Positions 35,083 through 44,000 of a stretch of 64,000 bases of DNA are shown here, in pieces. The DNA is from Moraxella lacunata (GTDB lineage Bacteria; Pseudomonadota; Gammaproteobacteria; Pseudomonadales; Moraxellaceae). Numbering within the stretch: position 1 is the first letter of the stretch; every line of letters starts with the position of its first letter. Location of the stretch: NCBI RefSeq assembly GCF_900453205.1, contig NZ_UGQU01000003.1, forward strand, positions 496,001 through 560,000, given 5' to 3'. The notes below the pieces were generated by a model. It was not told the DNA's origin. It made no database searches and saw only the letters and a program-made list of their open reading frames with translations. The position numbers and the translations under genes are program-made.

Positions 35083-36019
35083 ATGCACTACCTACTCACC
35101 GAGACCACCCCCGCCATGATTGCCCCTGCCGACCAAACGGACAAGGCAGTCAAACGCACCTTTAATGGCATTGCCAACAGTGGCAAGCCCTTTGTATATC
35201 ATGGCGTGCGTGCCATTGCTGATTTATCCGACATCACTTTTGCTGACAAAGTGCCTACTTTATTGCTCCACGACCGAGACAAGCGAGTGGGCTTTGGCGT
35301 GCTGTCTGTGGCTGACAATCAGCTCATCATCAAAGGTGAGTTACTAGATAACGAGCATGGGCAAGCCTTAGCCCGTGAGTCTGATGACGGTTTTCCGTTC
35401 CAAATGTCCGCCCACATCATCGCCGACTGCGAAGAGAAGCTGTCGCATGGGCAGACGGCAGTGGTCAATGGGCAGACACTGACAGGTGAGATTACCATTT
35501 TAAGAAAATGCCGAGTGTCGGAAGTGTCTTTTACGCCCACAGGTGTGGACAATCAGACCATGGCGATGATTTTATCCCAAACCCACAACCAAAAGGAAAA
35601 TGCAATGAGCAATCCAAACCCACCCCAAAAAAAGCGGAACTGTTGATGAAGCGGTTTTGGCACGCATGACTGAGCTTACCAACCAAGTTCAAGAGCTGAC
35701 CAAAGAAAGAGATGAGCTAAAAGCACAAAAAGCCAAAGCAGACGAACAAGCCAAAACTGCCGAGATTGAAGCTCAGCTATCACAAAAAGGCTTTACCAAA
35801 GACAACAAAGGCGACTGGCAAGGCATTGATAACGCAACCGTGCAGGTGCTGTTGTCGCTTGATACAGACAAAGCCAAAACCATGATTGGCTCGCTGTCTG
35901 CTCCCAAGCAGGGCTTGCCTGAGTACCTACTATCCGAACAACACGGCACGGGCACAGGGCAATCTGCCAATCCTGCCCCAACCAATCCCTTGGTTGCCAA
36001 CGCCAAAGCACGCAAATAG
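35083..36019 (+). pseudogene. Prohead protease with C-terminal scaffold (Mu I/Z-like), frameshifted
   Basis: The N-terminal part (35083-35646) is a Mu I-type protease (LLLHDRDKRVGFGVLSV, GFPFQMSAHI, CRVSEVSFTPTGVDNQTMA). It then runs into a stop. Removing one A from A7 near 35629-35635 joins it, as KSGTVDEAVLARMTELTNQ, to the frame ending at 36019, a coiled-coil scaffold rich in Glu/Lys. This restores the usual protease-scaffold fusion with an internal Z start. As sequenced only the separate parts could be made. Confidence 0.85.
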
Positions 36020-36028
36020 GAGTTTATC

Positions 36029-36388
36029 ATGTCCGATACCCAAGCAGCCCCAGCCGTCCCTACCCCTGAGCCTACCACGCTCATCACCATAGGCGACATT
36101 CTAAAATCCGAAGCCGACCGCCATAGCCGTGAGAACATCAAGGCGGATAACATCAAAATCGGTCAATTGGTTCAGTACCCAATCCGCAAAAAGTATCTGG
36201 TGGCACTGTCAAACACAAATGCCAGTGGGCTTGTACTGGTGCAACCGCATAACTGCGTGATTAACCTAGCCGCCATCAAAGAAGCCGACATCAAGGCGGT
36301 GGCAACGTCTGTAGATGCCTTTATCAAACAAGGCGATGAATACGGCATTAAGTACATCGGTAAGCCAATCACCGATGCGTCCGTTTGA
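36029..36388 (+). CDS. Probable head decoration protein
   Basis: A protein of 119 residues with a Pro/Ala-rich start (SDTQAAPAVPTPEPTT) and a compact beta-rich rest. Position between scaffold and major capsid genes and this length fit a lambda-D-like decoration protein, but I see no decisive motif. Confidence 0.55.
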   Translation: MSDTQAAPAVPTPEPTTLITIGDILKSEADRHSRENIKADNIKIGQLVQYPIRKKYLVALSNTNASGLVLVQPHNCVINLAAIKEADIKAVATSVDAFIKQGDEYGIKYIGKPITDASV

Positions 36389-36392
36389 CCGA

Positions 36393-36418
36393 TTAAACCT
36401 GATTTAAACCCATTTTAA
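36393..36418. repeat. Phased TTAA boxes before the capsid gene
   Basis: TTAA starts at 36393, 36404 and 36415, exactly 11 bp apart; the last leads into the AAGGAG ribosome site. Confidence 0.85.
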
Positions 36419-36427
36419 GGAGCATTT

Positions 36428-37420
36428 ATGCCTTTATCTGATAACTGTATTTTTGGCGTGGAGTCTTTGACCGAAGCCATTAACGAGCTACCTGCCACCC
36501 CGTCCATTTTGGGGGATTTGGGTATCTTTAAAAAAGAATTTAAAACCACAACACACGTTACAGTGGAGCGAAAAGAGCATACTCTCTCGCTTGTAGAAAA
36601 TAAGCCCCGTGGTAGCGTGGGCGACCCTGTACAATCAAGTCGCCTACCACCAAAGACCTTTCACATGATGCACCTGCCACAAGATGATGTGGTGCGAGCC
36701 GAAGATGTGCAAGATGTGCGAGAGTTTGGTTCCAATAATAACCTTGCAACTGTTTTGAGTGCGGTCAATGACAAAATGGCAATGTTCAAAGAAAACATTG
36801 ACTACACCATTGAACACGCACGCTTAGGAGCATTAAAGGGTAAGGTTTTGGACAAAGACGGCAAAACAGTCATTGCTGACATCTACAAAGAGTTCGGCTT
36901 TAATCGCAAAACGATTAACTGGGAGCTGTCTAATGCCAACACTAAAACGCACACGCTCATTGACAACTACAAAAATGACATGAAAAAACTGCGAAAAGGC
37001 GAATCCATTTCAGGTTTTGTGTGTCTGTGTTCGCCTGAGTTTATGAATACATTGACTTCGCATAAGTCAGTCATGGATGCGTATTTGCGTTTTCAAGAAT
37101 CTGAACTGTACCGCAATGGCGATACTGACGTGGAATTTATCCACAAGAAAATCAAATTTATCGTCTATGGTGAAGAATTTGAAAGTGGGCTAAAAATTGA
37201 TGATGACGAAGGCATTATCCTGCCACTTGGCACACGCCAAACTTTCCGTGAGTACTACGCCCCTGCCGATATGGTGCAAGCGGTCAATACTAAGGCATTG
37301 CCATACTATGCTAGCCGTGAACCATTAAAGCATGGTAAAGGCTGGGAGCTACACGCCCAATCCAATCCCTTGCCACTGGTGCTGCGTCCTGACCTTGTGC
37401 AGACCATTAAATTAACCTAA
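36428..37420 (+). CDS. Major capsid protein (lambda E-like)
   Basis: A protein of 330 residues. SILGDLGIFKKEFKTTTHVTVERKEHTLSLVENKPRGSVG and FHMMHLPQDDVVRAEDVQDVREFG, then FIVYGEEFESG and LPLGTRQTFREYYAPADM, follow the lambda gpE/phage_cap_E pattern of an HK97-fold coat. Length is normal. It follows the scaffold and decoration genes. Confidence 0.9.
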   Translation: MPLSDNCIFGVESLTEAINELPATPSILGDLGIFKKEFKTTTHVTVERKEHTLSLVENKPRGSVGDPVQSSRLPPKTFHMMHLPQDDVVRAEDVQDVREFGSNNNLATVLSAVNDKMAMFKENIDYTIEHARLGALKGKVLDKDGKTVIADIYKEFGFNRKTINWELSNANTKTHTLIDNYKNDMKKLRKGESISGFVCLCSPEFMNTLTSHKSVMDAYLRFQESELYRNGDTDVEFIHKKIKFIVYGEEFESGLKIDDDEGIILPLGTRQTFREYYAPADMVQAVNTKALPYYASREPLKHGKGWELHAQSNPLPLVLRPDLVQTIKLT

Positions 37421-37485
37421 TCGTGATGTCGGCGAAATTCGTTTCGCTGACATATCCCAACCTATTATTTTAAAAAGGATAACTT

Positions 37486-38238
37486 ATGACACAACAAACA
37501 CAATCCCTGCGGGGGCGTAAATATTCGGGCGATTTGTACGCTCGTAAATATGGCTCGTCTGATGGCTTTGCCAAAATGGGCAATGTTACCGAATTTACGA
37601 CCAAAAGCGAAACCGAAAAAGACGAACTGAAAAGCACAGGGCGAGACGACTTTGGACAAGCCATTGAAGTGGAAACCGTGCCACAGCCCATTGAAATCAG
37701 CCTAAAATTTAACACTTTTGACAAGCACGCTTTGGCAAGAGTGTTGATGGGTGAAGCGGTGGACATTGGCGGTGCACCACAAACCATTGAAGAAACTGCT
37801 GTCAAAGCCAATAAAGCAGGCTGGATTAAACTTGCTCATAATGACATTGACCCCGAAAACTTTACCCTAAAAAATAAAACCAAGCAAGAAATTGAAAAAG
37901 CCAAATACGAATTAAACCCCCGCTTGGGTATGGTGCGTTTGCTTGACAGTACAGGCATTAATGATGGCGATAATTTGCATTATGAAGGTAAAACAAAGGG
38001 GCGTAAAGGGTTTAGTATTGACGCTAATACCCTACAATCCATTCCGCTTGAAATTTACCTAGACGGCAAAGACCGCATTAGCGGTAATGACGGCGTGCTG
38101 GAAGTGGCTCACGTTGTTTTGTCGGCTGATGGTGATATTAACTGGTTTGAAGATGGCTGGTGGGAGTCTGGGCTAACAGGCACAGTGGTCAAAGACGAGG
38201 GTAAACCTGCCATGCGGTTTACGGAGTTTGTGGGCTAA
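37486..38238 (+). CDS. Major tail tube protein
   Basis: A protein of 250 residues. RGRKYSGDLYARKYGSSDGFAKMGNVTEFTTKSETEKDELKST is the tail-tube N-terminal signature of siphoviruses of this class. The position after the capsid and before the tape measure fits. No sheath gene accompanies it, pointing to a non-contractile tail. Confidence 0.8.
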   Translation: MTQQTQSLRGRKYSGDLYARKYGSSDGFAKMGNVTEFTTKSETEKDELKSTGRDDFGQAIEVETVPQPIEISLKFNTFDKHALARVLMGEAVDIGGAPQTIEETAVKANKAGWIKLAHNDIDPENFTLKNKTKQEIEKAKYELNPRLGMVRLLDSTGINDGDNLHYEGKTKGRKGFSIDANTLQSIPLEIYLDGKDRISGNDGVLEVAHVVLSADGDINWFEDGWWESGLTGTVVKDEGKPAMRFTEFVG

Positions 38239-38254
38239 TCCACGCCTGCCAAAA

Positions 38255-38285
38255 CAAAACCCCATAGAAATGGGGTTTTGTTTAT
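38255..38285. terminator. Bidirectional terminator after the tail tube gene
   Basis: CAAAACCCCAT (38255-38265) pairs with ATGGGGTTTTG (38270-38280) around a 4-base loop. Confidence 0.9.
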
Positions 38286-38309
38286 TTTTCAAGATTATCC
38301 AAAAAGTAA

Positions 38310-38789
38310 TTAATACTCGCTCTCTTGGTTGTTTGAGTTTTGACGTATTAATTTAGCAATCTCCAAAATAAGTGTTTGCCCCTGCAAATCAGACTTTCTA
38401 AAATTTGAGATTAACTGCAATTCATCATCTGTAATATCCACCACAATGTTGGCATTATTTGGTTTGGGAAAAATGCTCAGTTGGATTTTCTCTGCCTTAC
38501 TATCTTTCTGTTGTTGATAATATAATGCACTTAGTTCTAGATATTCATCTTTTGCTCTGATGATTTGTTGGTGGTAGTCGCTATCCCCAGTAAGAATGTA
38601 TTCCACGTCAAGATTTAAATCCCCATGTTTGGCTGCCACAAGCCGTAATTGTTCGTCTGGAAAGGAATTGCGTTTTTTCCTGCCTGCAAAGGCAGACTGT
38701 TTCATTTCAAGAAAATCTGCCACTTCACTATCCATTGAGACACCAAGAGCTAACTTCAAGCGATTTAGAATATCAATAAAATTTTTCAT
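38310..38789 (-). CDS. CI-like repressor-family protein (leftward)
   Basis: A protein of 159 residues. The N-terminal ILNRLKLALGVSMDSEVADFLEMKQSAFAGRKKRNSFP matches the phage CI repressor helix-turn-helix family. No S24 peptidase domain follows; the rest is helical with ELQLISNFRKSDLQGQTLILEIAKLIRQ at the end. The ATG at 38789 has AAGGA five bases upstream. Divergent from and paralogous to the gene at 38906. Confidence 0.82.
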   Translation of the reverse strand: MKNFIDILNRLKLALGVSMDSEVADFLEMKQSAFAGRKKRNSFPDEQLRLVAAKHGDLNLDVEYILTGDSDYHQQIIRAKDEYLELSALYYQQQKDSKAEKIQLSIFPKPNNANIVVDITDDELQLISNFRKSDLQGQTLILEIAKLIRQNSNNQESEY

Positions 38790-38797
38790 AAAAATCC

Positions 38798-38828
38798 TTG
38801 ACAATGCAATTTATATGATTTAAAATCA
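38798..38828 (+). promoter_or_regulatory. Promoter and operator between the two CI-like genes
   Basis: TTGACA (38798-38803), 17 bp, TAAAAT (38821-38826) reading right. The palindrome TGATTTAAAATCA (38816-38828) covers the -10. The remaining 38829-38905 is an A/T-rich leader. Confidence 0.8.
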
Positions 38829-38905
38829 CATTTATTACATGAAGACACTATTAATCATGTTATTTTAGCATAAAAATCACCTTTTTTCCATTTTATAGGA
38901 GTTTT

Positions 38906-39292
38906 ATGAGTAATTTTATCAACATTGCCAATCGGCTTAAATTAGCGTTAGGCGTAACTACGGATATGGAGCTTGCAGAGTTTTTGGAGTTAAAACCAAA
39001 TGCTTTTGCGGGGCGGAAAAAACGTAACTCTTTTCCAACCGAGCGTTTATCAATGATTTTGCAAAAACACCCACGGCTTGACATAGATTTTGACTATGTT
39101 GTCAATGGTGCAAAGTCAAAAACCAATGCTGAACAAATCCCTATTATCATCACCTTAACACAAGGAGAGCTTAATGCCCTAAATAGCTTACTAACCCAAT
39201 GTGTTGCCAAACACGCACAAAAAAGCCTTGACCACACTACCAATGACAATCAAGGCTTAGATATCAACCACGTTAAGGAGAATATCCTATGA
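38906..39292 (+). CDS. CI-like repressor-family protein (rightward)
   Basis: A protein of 128 residues. IANRLKLALGVTTDMELAEFLELKPNAFAGRKKRNSFPTERL parallels the leftward gene's DNA-binding domain almost block for block. The C-terminus (TLTQGELNALNSLLTQCVAKHAQKS) is short and again lacks a peptidase. It overlaps the antirepressor start by four bases, so the two are co-translated. Confidence 0.82.
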   Translation: MSNFINIANRLKLALGVTTDMELAEFLELKPNAFAGRKKRNSFPTERLSMILQKHPRLDIDFDYVVNGAKSKTNAEQIPIIITLTQGELNALNSLLTQCVAKHAQKSLDHTTNDNQGLDINHVKENIL

Positions 39293-40005
39293 CTACTTTA
39301 CCACAAACATCGCCACTTGTCCAAACTTTTCAAGGGGAAATTAATGGCGAAATGCAACCGCTTGTTAATGCTCGTGAACTTCATGCCTTTTTGGGTAGTC
39401 GTCAAGACTTTTCCACTTGGATTAAATCACGCATTTTTGATTATGATTTTGTTGAAAATCAAGATTACCTGCTCCATAAATTTATGGAACAGCTCCCAAG
39501 CGGTGCAAAACACAAAACCGACTACCACATCACCCTAGATATGGCAAAAGAGCTTTCTATGGTAGAACGTAGCGAAAAAGGCAAACAAGCTCGCCGTTAT
39601 TTTATTGACTGTGAAAAACGCTTGTATCAACTTGCCACCATTGGTGGAAACGACCCCCTACACCAAATCAACACCAACATACAAAAAATGGCGGACGGCA
39701 TGGCGGTATTGGCACAGGCAAGCCAAGTCCAATTAAGACAGCTTGACCGCACCGAACGCTATATCAACCTGCTAGAACTCAACCAAAAGGGAAGTATCAA
39801 AGTAACCCCCGAAGTGATAGAGCAGGTCAAGGCGATGAAAGCGGACGGATATAGCCAAGCCAATATTGGGCGTATGCTAAGAATTAGCTCTACAACCGTC
39901 TCGCAGATAGTCAATGGCACTTACAGGGGCAACAGTTTAACCCGTGATGACAACATCGCTCGCATGGTAGAAACCGCTAAAAGCGTACTAGAACAAGGAG
40001 AATAA
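39289..40005 (+). CDS. AntA/AntB-type antirepressor, copy 3
   Basis: A protein of 238 residues. The N-terminus and C-terminal HTH are almost the same as copy 2 (LGSRQDFSTWIKSRIFDYDF; GYSQANIGRMLRISSTTVSQIVNG). Unlike copy 2 it is directly coupled to a CI-like gene, so regulator and antiregulator share a transcript. Copies 2 and 3 are direct repeats flanking the protease-to-tail-tube genes. Confidence 0.88.
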   Translation: MTTLPQTSPLVQTFQGEINGEMQPLVNARELHAFLGSRQDFSTWIKSRIFDYDFVENQDYLLHKFMEQLPSGAKHKTDYHITLDMAKELSMVERSEKGKQARRYFIDCEKRLYQLATIGGNDPLHQINTNIQKMADGMAVLAQASQVQLRQLDRTERYINLLELNQKGSIKVTPEVIEQVKAMKADGYSQANIGRMLRISSTTVSQIVNGTYRGNSLTRDDNIARMVETAKSVLEQGE

Positions 40006-40007
40006 AA

Positions 40008-40196
40008 ATGATGACCCGTGAAAACATTGAACGCCTAGAAAATGCCCGAGTTGCCCTATATCAACTAGAACTGGTGCAAGACATGGCAAAGACTCATACA
40101 GATAACCATTACCCCATTCATGAGTATGCTTATCTTTTGGACAATTTTGTAAAAGTCATCAAGGATAACTTAGGAGATATGACGACCACAAAATAA
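40008..40196 (+). CDS. Small partner protein of antirepressor copy 3
   Basis: A protein of 62 residues. MMTRENIERLENARVALYQLELVQDMAKTHTDNHYPIHEYAYLLDNFVKVI is clearly homologous to the protein at 34590. It starts two bases after the antirepressor stop. A terminator follows. Confidence 0.75.
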   Translation: MMTRENIERLENARVALYQLELVQDMAKTHTDNHYPIHEYAYLLDNFVKVIKDNLGDMTTTK

Positions 40197-40226
40197 ATTA
40201 ATGACCAACAGGCTTTAACTCATATT

Positions 40227-40262
40227 AAAAAGCAGTTTAATGACAAGTTAAACTGCTTTTTT
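40227..40262. terminator. Terminator after antirepressor cassette 3
   Basis: AAAAGCAGTTTAA pairs with TTAAACTGCTTTT around TGACAAG, with T-runs on both strands. Confidence 0.9.
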
Positions 40263-40283
40263 ATCAAATTCATCAAATAACCC

Positions 40284-40312
40284 TTGACAAATTATAACCC
40301 TAGAAGTATAAT
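40284..40312 (+). promoter_or_regulatory. Consensus promoter of hicAB
   Basis: TTGACA (40284-40289), 17 bp, TATAAT (40307-40312), a perfect sigma70 consensus. Confidence 0.88.
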
Positions 40313-40343
40313 ATACACATCAACAACGAAGCAAGGTGATGAA

Positions 40344-40535
40344 ATGGCAAGCAGTAGAGAAGTCATTAAAATCATAAAAGCTGACGGTTGGTATCGTGTT
40401 AAATCAAATGGCGGTAGTCATCAGCAGTTCAAACACCCCGCCAAAAAAGGTCGAGTTACTGTTCCTCACCCCAAAAAAGACTTAGCACAACCCACCATTG
40501 ACAGCATTATGAGACAAGCAGGGCTAAGCGATTAG
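40344..40535 (+). CDS. hicA: HicA family toxin
   Basis: A protein of 63 residues. SSREVIKIIKADGWYRVKSNGGSHQQFKHPAKKGRVTVPHPKKDLAQPT is the HicA double-stranded RNA-binding-like fold with the catalytic His in GSHQQF. HicA toxins cleave mRNA. ATG at 40344 (after AAGGTGATGAA) rather than the longer frame. Followed by its antitoxin and driven by a consensus promoter. Confidence 0.92.
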   Translation: MASSREVIKIIKADGWYRVKSNGGSHQQFKHPAKKGRVTVPHPKKDLAQPTIDSIMRQAGLSD

Positions 40536-40565
40536 CCCTTGCATTACCTTGATAACTAGGAGACG

Positions 40566-40973
40566 ATGATGTTATACCCCATTGCAATCTTAAAGGGCGA
40601 TGATAAAACCGCCCACGGTATCTTTTTTCCCGATGTGCCAAATCTTGCCAGTGCGTGCGATGACTTGCAAGACGTACACAAAATGGCACTAGAATGCCTT
40701 GATGTGCATTTTAGTGGCTTGGTAGAAGACGGTGAAGAAATCCCATTACCCACCAGTTTTGACGCACACACCCAAAACAGCCAATTTGACGGCATGATGT
40801 GGGCGTGGGTAGATGTGGATTTGTCAAAATATGACGTAAAAAGCCATAAAATCAACATTACCTTGCCTAACTATCTGATTGCCAAAATTGACGAAAAAGT
40901 CTCAGCTCATAAATCGCTATACAAAAGCCGTTCTAATTATTTGGCACAATTGGCGATGGCAGATTTAGGGTAG
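40566..40973 (+). CDS. hicB: HicB family antitoxin
   Basis: A protein of 135 residues. The N-terminal HicB domain (LYPIAILKGDDKTAHGIFFPDVPNLASACDDLQD) neutralises HicA, and the C-terminal ribbon-helix-helix (HKINITLPNYLIAKIDEKVSAHKSLYKSRSNYLAQLA) binds the operon promoter. Intact. The stop is followed after three bases by late promoter C. Confidence 0.92.
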   Translation: MMLYPIAILKGDDKTAHGIFFPDVPNLASACDDLQDVHKMALECLDVHFSGLVEDGEEIPLPTSFDAHTQNSQFDGMMWAWVDVDLSKYDVKSHKINITLPNYLIAKIDEKVSAHKSLYKSRSNYLAQLAMADLG

Positions 40974-40976
40974 GCT

Positions 40977-41020
40977 CTGAACCCTGTCATCTTACCCCAA
41001 CCGTAAACCCCCTTTAAAAT
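40977..41020 (+). promoter_or_regulatory. Late promoter C, upstream of the tape-measure gene
   Basis: CTGAACCCTGTCATCTTACC (40977-40996) with TAAAAT at 41015-41020, again 38 bp apart. Phased TAA/TTAA words run through it (41004, 41014, 41025, 41036). Confidence 0.8.
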
Positions 41021-41049
41021 CCCCTTAATCAAAACTAAGGGGATTTTTT
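41018..41049 (+). promoter_or_regulatory. Hairpin enclosing the tape-measure ribosome-binding site
   Basis: AATCCCCTTA pairs with TAAGGGGATT, followed by Ts and the ATG at 41051, the same design as before the endolysin gene. Confidence 0.72.
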
Positions 41050-41050
41050 T

Positions 41051-44000
41051 ATGAAAAGTTTGGATACCGCCTTAACCATACATGCAGGCGTGAAAGGCAT
41101 TAACGAGTTAAAACGCCTATCTGATGAGATAAAGGCGACAGGCACGGCAACCGACAGTTTGGACAAAGCCACCAATGAGCTACAAAAGTCATGGAAAGGC
41201 TTATCCGCCGATGAGCAGACCAAAAAAGTCAAAGCATTGGGCGATGAGTTTAAACGCTTAAAAAGCATCAGCGATGCCAAAATCTCCCTAGGCATTGATG
41301 AAGATAATAAAGCCAAAAAACAACTAGAAGAAGTCCACAAAGCCTACGAACGCCTTAAACTCTCAGGCAAGCTAACAGGCAGTGAGCTTGCCCGTGCCAA
41401 TGAATTACACACCAAAAAAGTCAAAGAGCTAGAAGAACAGCTGGGCAAAACCACACTCACGGCAAGTGAGATGGTAGGCGAGCTTGGTAAAATCGCAGGC
41501 AGTGCAGGTAGCATGGCGGTGGTCACCAAAGCCGCCATGGAATTTGAGACCGCCATGGCAGGGGTTAAGAAAGTCGTGGACGGCACGCCCGAGCAGATGT
41601 CTAGACTCTCCAAAGAAATCAAAGATTTGTCGGTAGAGCTTGGCATGACTGCCACCGAAGTGGCACAGATAGCCACGATGGGCGGTCAGCTTGGCGTGCC
41701 GATTGACAAATTGGGCGAGTTTACGACCATGGCAGGCCAGATGTCAGTGGCATTTAGCATGAGTGCTGATGAGGCAGGTAATGCCGCCGCCAAACTTGCC
41801 AACGTCTTTAACATGCCCATCGAACAGGTGGGTGAACTTGGTGATGTCATCAACACGCTGGGCAACAATATGGCAGCCAAAGAGCGAGAGATAGTCGATG
41901 CCATGCTCAGAGTGGGTGGCACCGCCCGCCAGTTTGGGCTTGCCAAAGAAGAAGTGGCAGGACTGACCGCCGCCATGATTGCCCTAGGCAAACCGCCAGA
42001 AGTGGCAAGCGCCGCCATTAATGCCTTACTGACCAAACTACAAACTGCTCAAAACCAAGGGGCGGGGTTTGCCGATGGCTTGCAGATGATAGGCACCAGT
42101 GCCGATGAGATGGCAGACAACATCGCCAAAAACCCACAACAGGCCCTATCAGGCTTTTTAGAAAAGCTAGGACAGCTTGATGACCGTCAACGCTCTATGG
42201 TGTCCGTCAAGCTCTTTGGGGCGGAGTACGCCGATGACATTAACCTACTGGTCGGCTCGCTTGGCACTTATAATCAAGCCTTGGGGCTTGCCACGGACAA
42301 GACCGCCACGGCAGGGGCGATGCAAAAAGAATTTCAAGCCCAGATGGACACCGCCGCCAAAAAGGTGACCCAAGCCAAAGCCGAACTCATGGCACTGGCG
42401 ATTAACATCGGTCAGCACCTACTGCCCATCATCAGCACCACGGCCGAAGCGGTGGGTGATATGGCAGGTACACTTGCTGATATTGCCCACGAATACCCGG
42501 CCATCACTCAGCTTGTTACGCTCATGGGTGGGGCGGTGGTGGCTGTCAAGGCGTTAAATAGCGTGATTGCTCTGACGGGTAGTTTGGGTGGTAAGTCTGC
42601 TTTGCAGATAACAACAGGCTTTTTGGGTGCAAAAAGTGCCATCGATGCGACCGCTGTTAGTGCTGACAAATTAAATACCAACCTAAAAGTAACAACCGAC
42701 AATACTCGCACATTGGCAGGCGATTTTATCAATTTAGGCAAGCACATGACCAGCTTAAATGGGCTATTTGCTGCTTCTGCCAGTTGGGCGGTGGGTACAA
42801 GTATCGGCGAGTGGGCTTATGAAAGCAGTGAATTGGTTCGTGTTCTTGGTGACCGTTTGGCAAGCGTGCCAGCCGCCATCCATTCCATTGCAACAACAGG
42901 CAGTCTAGACCAATTTTTACAGAATTTTGAAATGGGGACAAGTCATGCCAACTCACTTGCCCAAGCAACCGATAACGCCAAGACAGCTACCGACAGTCTT
43001 ACCCAAAGCCAAGACAATGCCACAAACACCGCCCTTGCTCAGTCCCAAGCCAATACCGAACTCATCAACAGCCTTGCCATTGCCAAAGCAGAGCTAGAAC
43101 AGCTTGAAATACAGCTTGCCAATATGGGCATGGCAGGGCAAAAGAACACGCAGGATTATAAAGACTTACAAACCCAAATCGAAGCGACCAAGACGACCAT
43201 TAAAAACTTGACCGATGAAGCCCAAAATCAGGGCTTGGGCGAGGCGATTAAAAGCGACCTTGAAAAAGCCAGTGGGGCATTTGACGCCCTAGGTCTTGAC
43301 ATGGACGAATTTGCCACGGGCATTGACGGCAAAACCAAATCCGCCTTGCAAGGGTTTAGTACGGTCATGAGTTTGGCAGGCGATGATGTCAATAAAATGG
43401 CAATGGCTTATAACGCTGTTAAGGCTCAGGTTGGCGACAATGCCAAAGCTCAAACCGAGTTAAACGGGCGACTACTTGAAGCGGTGAACGGCAACAAAGA
43501 ACTCGCTCAATCCGTCAAAGACACCGCCACCGCCCAACAAAATGCCAAAAAGTCTGCCGATGAACAAGCCCGTGCCCTAGACGCTCTGGGCGTGTCCATG
43601 TCCGCCATCAACGCAGGCATGAGCAAATCAGGCAAAGACATGGCGGACAATTTAAAAGTAGGCTTGTCGGTCATCAAAGACACTGCCAAAGGAGCAGATG
43701 AGCTAAAAGTCGCACTCACCCAAGCCCTAGATACTGCCCTAGCATCCGCCAAGACCAAAGAAGACTTTAAAGCAATACAAACCGAGCTACAAAAAGCAGG
43801 GCTAACAGCGTCCGTCTCTGCCGAACAAATGAGACAGCTACACGCAGGGGCAACGGGCGGGGCGAAGGGTGTCCAAGAGCTAAATGACAAGCTAAAAGAG
43901 CAGTCAGAGACTTTGTCTAATAATGATAAAGCCCTAACCCAATCTGCCACTGCCACCAAAAAGTTAGGCGATGCCCAAAAAGAGACCGCCAAAAGTGCCG

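Noticed and set aside
35600-35680. Programmed frameshift at A7 (A AAA AAG) in the protease/scaffold gene
   Set aside because: The heptamer is a known -1 slippery site, but a -1 shift leads to a stop within about a dozen codons. The scaffold frame needs +1 (or -2), so a one-base insertion explains it better.
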